Shown here piece after piece: positions 5,501 through 7,866 of a DNA stretch of 7,866 nt. The notes under the pieces are model-generated. The model saw only the letters and a list, made by a program, of their open reading frames with translations. It did no database searches and was not told where the DNA came from. The position numbers and the translations under genes were made by a program. How positions within the stretch are numbered: the first letter of the stretch is position 1; every line of letters starts with the position of its first letter. The DNA is from Candidatus Anoxychlamydiales bacterium. GTDB lineage: Bacteria > Chlamydiota > Chlamydiia > Chlamydiales > SM23-39. Location: NCBI GenBank assembly GCA_011064905.1, contig JAAKFW010000064.1, positions 1 through 7,866 of the forward strand, given 5' to 3'.

Positions 5501-7654
5501 GATGAAAAAAGTCGTTATCCGTCTGCCTTGGGAATGGTTTTTAAAAATATTTTAATCAAACTTGAAAAAGATAATACAGAAGCTTATCAATTTTTGCGTT
5601 TTGCAGCCTTTTTAAATCCCGATCACATTCCTCTCAGTTTCCTTAAATTTTGGTTAAAAGAAATTGGACAAGATGTCGATAAAGTAAAACCCGGTATTTT
5701 ACAAGCATTAATTAATTCTTCTCTTGTACGTTATAACGAAGAGACGGAAGCTTTTTCAATTCATCGTATCACAAAGTCGGTTCTTCAAAAAGAAGACCTC
5801 AGGAGAAATAAAGAACTTTTTGATAATTTTTTAACATTCTTTGCAAAGTGGGTTGAAGGATTTGAAGAAGATCAACCCCAAACATGGACTATAGGAGAAG
5901 GCTGTACACTTCAAATAGAAGATCTAGAAAGATCTTTATTTTGGGAAGTAGCTGATGCCGAGCAGAAGAGTCTTTTATTTAGCATAGCCGGAAATTGGCT
6001 GAGGGTGAAAGGAGAAGCTCAAAGAAGCCTTTACTATGATCAAAAAGCTTTGGTGATCCGAAAAAAAGTCTTTGGTGAAGAACATCCCCATGTAGCTACA
6101 AGCTATAACAATATAGGAGGTAGTTTGGGGGATTTAGGACGTTATGAAGAAGCTTTGGAATATCTTCAAAAAGCTTTGGTGATCCTAAAAAAAGTCTTTG
6201 GTGAAGAACATCCCCATGTAGCTACAAGCTATAACAATATAGGAAATAGTTTGGGGGAGTTAGGACGTCATGAAGAAGGTTTGAAATATGATCGAAAAGC
6301 TTTGGTGATCCAAAAAAAAGTCTTTGGTGAAGAACATCCCGATGTAGCTCGTAGCTATAACAATATAGGAAATAGTTTGGGGGATTTAGGACGTCATGAA
6401 GAGGCTTTGAAATATCATCAAAAAGCTTTGGCGATCCAAAAAAAAGTCTTTGGTGAAGAACATCCCTATATAGCTATAAGCTATAACAATATAGGAATTA
6501 GTTTGGGGGAGTTAGGACGTCATGAAGAAGCTTTGGAATATAAACAAAAAGCTTTGGTGATCCAAAAAAAAGTCTTTGGTGAAGAACATCCCGATGTAGC
6601 TAGTAGCTATACCAATATAGGAGCTAGTTTGGGGGATTTAGGACGTCATGAAGAAGCTTTGGAATATTATCAAAAAGCTTTGGTGATCCAAAAAAAAGTC
6701 TTTGGTGAAGAACATCCCGATGTAGCTAGTAGCTATAACAATATAGGATCTAGTTTGGGGGAGTTAGGACGTCATGAAGAAGGTTTGGAATATCAACAAA
6801 AAGCTTTGGTGATCCTAAAAAAAGTCTTTAGTGAAGAACATCCCGATGTAGCTCTTAGCTATAACAATATAGGAGCTAGTTTGGAGGAGTTAGGACGTCC
6901 TGAAGAAGCTTTGGAATATTATCAAAAAGCTTTGGTGATCCGAAAAAAAGTCTTTAGTGAAGAACATCCCGATGTAGCTTTTAGCTATGACAATATAGGA
7001 GCTAGTTTGGGGGCTTTAGGACGTAATGAAAAAGGTTTGAAATATAAACAAATAGCTTTGGTGATCCTAAAAAAAGTCTTTGGTGAAGAACATCCCGATG
7101 TAGCTTTTAGCTATAACAATATAGGAAATAGTTTGGGGGATTTAGGACGTCATGAAGAAGCTTTGGAATATTATCAAAAAGCTTTGGTGATCGAAAAAAA
7201 AGTCTTTGGTGAAGAACATCCCCATGTAGCTCGTAGCTATAACAATATAGGAGCTAGTTTGGGGAATTTAGGACGTCATGAAGAAGCTTTGGAATATGAA
7301 CAAAAAGCTTTAGTGATCCAAAAAAAAGTCTTTGGTGAAGAACATCCCAATGTAGCTACAAGCTATAACAATATAGGAATTAGTTTGGGGGATTTAGGAC
7401 GTCATGAAGAGGCTTTGAAATATTTTCAAAAAGCTTTTATTATTGTTTGCAATATTTTTGAACTAGAACATCCAAACCAAAAGTTGTATTTAGAAAATTT
7501 AGTTCAATGTCTAAGAAAGATAAAAGATAAACAACAACGAAAAAGCATACAACAAGAAATTTTAGTGCTTTGTATTAAGAAATTCGGAGAAGATGATGCT
7601 CTTACAAAATTAATAAGACAAGCTTTAGATTCTAAAGATTGTAAAATTTTGTAG
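2552..7654 (+). CDS. Ankyrin-patatin-NB-ARC-TPR protein, NLR-like STAND phospholipase
   Basis: A 1700-residue predicted cytoplasmic or secreted multidomain protein. Order: Ser-rich start (1-20); 7-8 ankyrin repeats (about 80-330, e.g. GNTALHIAAKTG at 115); patatin-like lipase (about 365-625) with oxyanion loop GGGPKG (373-378), nucleophile elbow GTSAG (402-406, Ser404) and DGG (606-608, Asp606), so the Ser-Asp dyad is complete; a variable linker; NB-ARC (about 760-1085) introduced by FTGRD (764-768), with Walker A GPAGIGKS (796-803), Walker B LLILDN (873-878), VLMTTKR (892-898), GLPL-like GFPFLL (946-951) and a helical/winged part ending in an MHD-like IHR (1070-1072); then kinesin-light-chain-type TPRs (about 1131-1665) and a short helical tail. 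By family knowledge the NB-ARC is a nucleotide-switched oligomerisation module, TPRs sense, and patatins hydrolyse membrane phospholipids. The same effector-switch-sensor order occurs in fungal NLRs. Antiphage receptor or host-directed effector are both possible. No signal peptide or membrane segment is seen. Domain calls are confident; the biological role is inference. Confidence 0.93.
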   Translation: MAASSISSSRFFSASEDRLDQDEEVLKRIAETFKFSLDTVETYAEAEELCFQTVLQAGKEKKWNLIDVAQQDIAKITDVAGRTLLMHTVADWNEDLTTELSLRFKYIALQKDLQGNTALHIAAKTGSSHLIEELLKCLDLEARNNKGEAPIHTAILSGQETVLAMFIKKGANRNLLFKWNNLEVKPLLLAVIRGEVGCINLLLNEKNFRQNISNIGNILHLAIYFNQPHVLEYLFTDKKTLILPLLEDQDNKGLTPFALAASLGDIQSLWILKEQDANLNTRDEEGKTPLHHAALNFQLNAIEFLSFFGASLTRLDNDGNNPLSLVQEQLRKMGTLPEIEFTVNLLKNLSRARQTRAPQRTLQCMPENLIFKGGGPKGIAYAGVLQALESRSLLKSVKRVAGTSAGAITAVLIALGYSPQEVKKLLFETNLMTFLDHPFSAKHPKSFSGSSNGETGNILKKLSYVLSAITTAVGNPLSTLLGVFEKLYTTTGLCEGETFRKWIEETIASKTEEITKTRIGYLTFKELRQLIVKYPTLKHFHAYGTKIGRNPEIVHFSSEDPACDDYIISDIIRISMSIPGVFKPHCIHIKKGPHRVAYKEAGSFVDGGLLYNLPVEAFDQKRYQTKEDLGEEGLCPKFNRRTLAFSLSSSSQASSQESNIETIGQLLLGVANAYYNAETLLRQLNPYNQRRVIEIDPGDVSTLSFNLDDEGKRALFETGFKTTESFFSKALREAESSTIDFATPAHIEKKAKGRIRLQSPHPHFTGRDFLLSQLQSGFIRKGWKSTDPIIVQVLRGPAGIGKSELAINFGNKDLDHFSLVWFIHTESEFLYNQDYYDLAVALNIPLDKDSPELIRKKVHTKLEDGIDSKKPYLLILDNVETHLDIPSRGGCVLMTTKREDVGANKKAYIDVPPFSIEESKALFQRILTKKVPSQEMLEALYKQLEGFPFLLEKVANYIQNTKSSFEEFMQQISNKTDEMLWEKDEKSRYPSALGMVFKNILIKLEKDNTEAYQFLRFAAFLNPDHIPLSFLKFWLKEIGQDVDKVKPGILQALINSSLVRYNEETEAFSIHRITKSVLQKEDLRRNKELFDNFLTFFAKWVEGFEEDQPQTWTIGEGCTLQIEDLERSLFWEVADAEQKSLLFSIAGNWLRVKGEAQRSLYYDQKALVIRKKVFGEEHPHVATSYNNIGGSLGDLGRYEEALEYLQKALVILKKVFGEEHPHVATSYNNIGNSLGELGRHEEGLKYDRKALVIQKKVFGEEHPDVARSYNNIGNSLGDLGRHEEALKYHQKALAIQKKVFGEEHPYIAISYNNIGISLGELGRHEEALEYKQKALVIQKKVFGEEHPDVASSYTNIGASLGDLGRHEEALEYYQKALVIQKKVFGEEHPDVASSYNNIGSSLGELGRHEEGLEYQQKALVILKKVFSEEHPDVALSYNNIGASLEELGRPEEALEYYQKALVIRKKVFSEEHPDVAFSYDNIGASLGALGRNEKGLKYKQIALVILKKVFGEEHPDVAFSYNNIGNSLGDLGRHEEALEYYQKALVIEKKVFGEEHPHVARSYNNIGASLGNLGRHEEALEYEQKALVIQKKVFGEEHPNVATSYNNIGISLGDLGRHEEALKYFQKAFIIVCNIFELEHPNQKLYLENLVQCLRKIKDKQQRKSIQQEILVLCIKKFGEDDALTKLIRQALDSKDCKIL
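6044..7429 (+). repeat. Tandem array of 11 near-identical 126-bp units (42-aa TPR repeats)
   Basis: Units begin at 6044, 6170, 6296, 6422, 6548, 6674, 6800, 6926, 7052, 7178 and 7304, each exactly 126 nt. The frame is kept and each codes for one 42-aa TPR period (residues 1165-1626). A diverged TPR precedes the array (about residues 1131-1164) and a degenerate one follows it. Constant parts such as KKVFGEEHP and NNIG are encoded by the same codons in nearly all units. Differences fall mainly at unit positions 6, 16, 19, 26, 30, 34, 37, 39 and 41. Exact period and DNA identity indicate recent tandem duplication or gene conversion, so copy number may vary between strains and short-read assembly could miscount it. 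Confidence 0.97.
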
Positions 7655-7726
7655 TATCTTTTTTGGAATAATCTTACAAAATTATTTACGAGAAAAGCGA
7701 TAAAAAATATTATACCATTTATCAAA

Positions 7727-7758
7727 TATAAATTTTAGTTTATAGTTATCTTTTTTTT
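7727..7758 (+). terminator. Weak candidate terminator after the 1700-aa gene
   Basis: TATAAA (7727-7732) and TTTATA (7739-7744) form a 6-bp AT-only stem with a 6-nt loop, followed 6 nt later by eight T (7751-7758). The T-run is good but the stem is weak and the spacing is long, so termination efficiency is doubtful. It lies 72 nt after the stop codon. The rest of 7655-7778 is AT-rich and holds nothing else I can support. Confidence 0.3.
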
Positions 7759-7778
7759 ATAACCCAGAATGGTGCAAA

Positions 7779-7866
7779 ATGAGTAAAAAACAAGATGAAC
7801 TATCACAACTTAATGGGGTTGATTTTTTTCGACTTGCCACAAAAGAATCACATCCAAGAACACGTA
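7779..7866 (+). CDS. 5' end of a gene, possibly an IS630-type transposase (partial)
   Basis: An open frame starts at ATG 7779 and runs to the window edge (29 codons, MSKKQDELSQ...). The end of the visible part, VDFFRLATKESHPRTR, resembles the N-terminus of IS630-family transposases, in which a similar Arg-rich segment leads into the first helix-turn-helix. This is recognition from memory on a short segment. The nearby ATG at 7769-7771 is in another frame and meets a stop after five codons, so it is not used. No clear Shine-Dalgarno precedes 7779. The catalytic domain is outside the window. Confidence 0.5.
   Translation, partial: MSKKQDELSQLNGVDFFRLATKESHPRTR

Noticed and set aside
6044..7429. 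Variable codons in the TPR array as the variable region of a diversity-generating retroelement
   Set aside because: Replacements involve all bases rather than template adenines, and no reverse transcriptase or template repeat is present in the window.
6044..7429. Regular repeats as a CRISPR array
   Set aside because: The units are contiguous 126-bp in-frame coding repeats with no spacers.
7669..7688. AATAAT...ATTATT hairpin as terminator of the 1700-aa gene
   Set aside because: AT-only 6-bp stem with an 8-nt loop and no following T-run; the site at 7727-7758 is slightly better.

Overview
The window is AT-rich with simple bacterial signals (AAGGAG Shine-Dalgarno, TTGACA/TATAAT-type promoters). 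Its content is of the accessory kind: a decayed IscB-type gene, insertion-sequence debris, and very large proteins with eukaryote-like repeats (ankyrin, kinesin-light-chain-type TPR). This combination is familiar from intracellular bacteria of protists (Rickettsiales/Holosporales-like alphaproteobacteria, environmental chlamydiae, Amoebophilus-like Bacteroidetes). The sequence alone does not decide between these, and no rRNA or tRNA is present.

Layout. (1) 30-321, minus strand: a broken iscB-like fragment with PLMP motif and RuvC-I motif only. It carries a 1-nt frameshift near its start and lacks the bridge helix, HNH and later RuvC motifs. (2) 322-627: non-coding DNA upstream of that fragment, rich in short stems; this is where an IscB omegaRNA (HEARO) would lie. 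(3) 628-2040, minus: an intact 470-aa P-loop ATPase of the archaeal-ATPase/STAND-like kind with a basic, Ser-rich N-terminus resembling a mitochondrial presequence. (4) 2041-2551: a 511-nt divergent intergenic region with promoter candidates in both directions, an IS-end-like sequence and a 144-bp nested imperfect palindrome. (5) 2552-7654, plus: a 1700-aa protein with ankyrin repeats, a patatin-like phospholipase with intact catalytic residues, an NB-ARC NTPase and a long TPR array. (6) 7779 to the end, plus: the first 29 codons of a gene whose start resembles IS630-type transposases.

The centrepiece is the 1700-aa protein. Its order of parts (lipase effector, NB-ARC switch, repeat sensor) is that of an NLR-like STAND receptor, with extra ankyrin repeats in front. 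Its TPR array holds 11 tandem 126-bp units that are almost identical in DNA. Read by eye, they differ by about 60 amino-acid replacements and only about three synonymous changes. The replacements are concentrated at a few fixed positions, including TPR positions 2, 9 and 13 on the ligand-binding face. This is the pattern expected of a recognition surface that is homogenised by recombination and diversified by selection. Whether the target is a phage/plasmid signal (defence) or a host molecule (effector) cannot be read from the window. The divergent ATPase may be functionally linked, but shared intergenic DNA is the only evidence.
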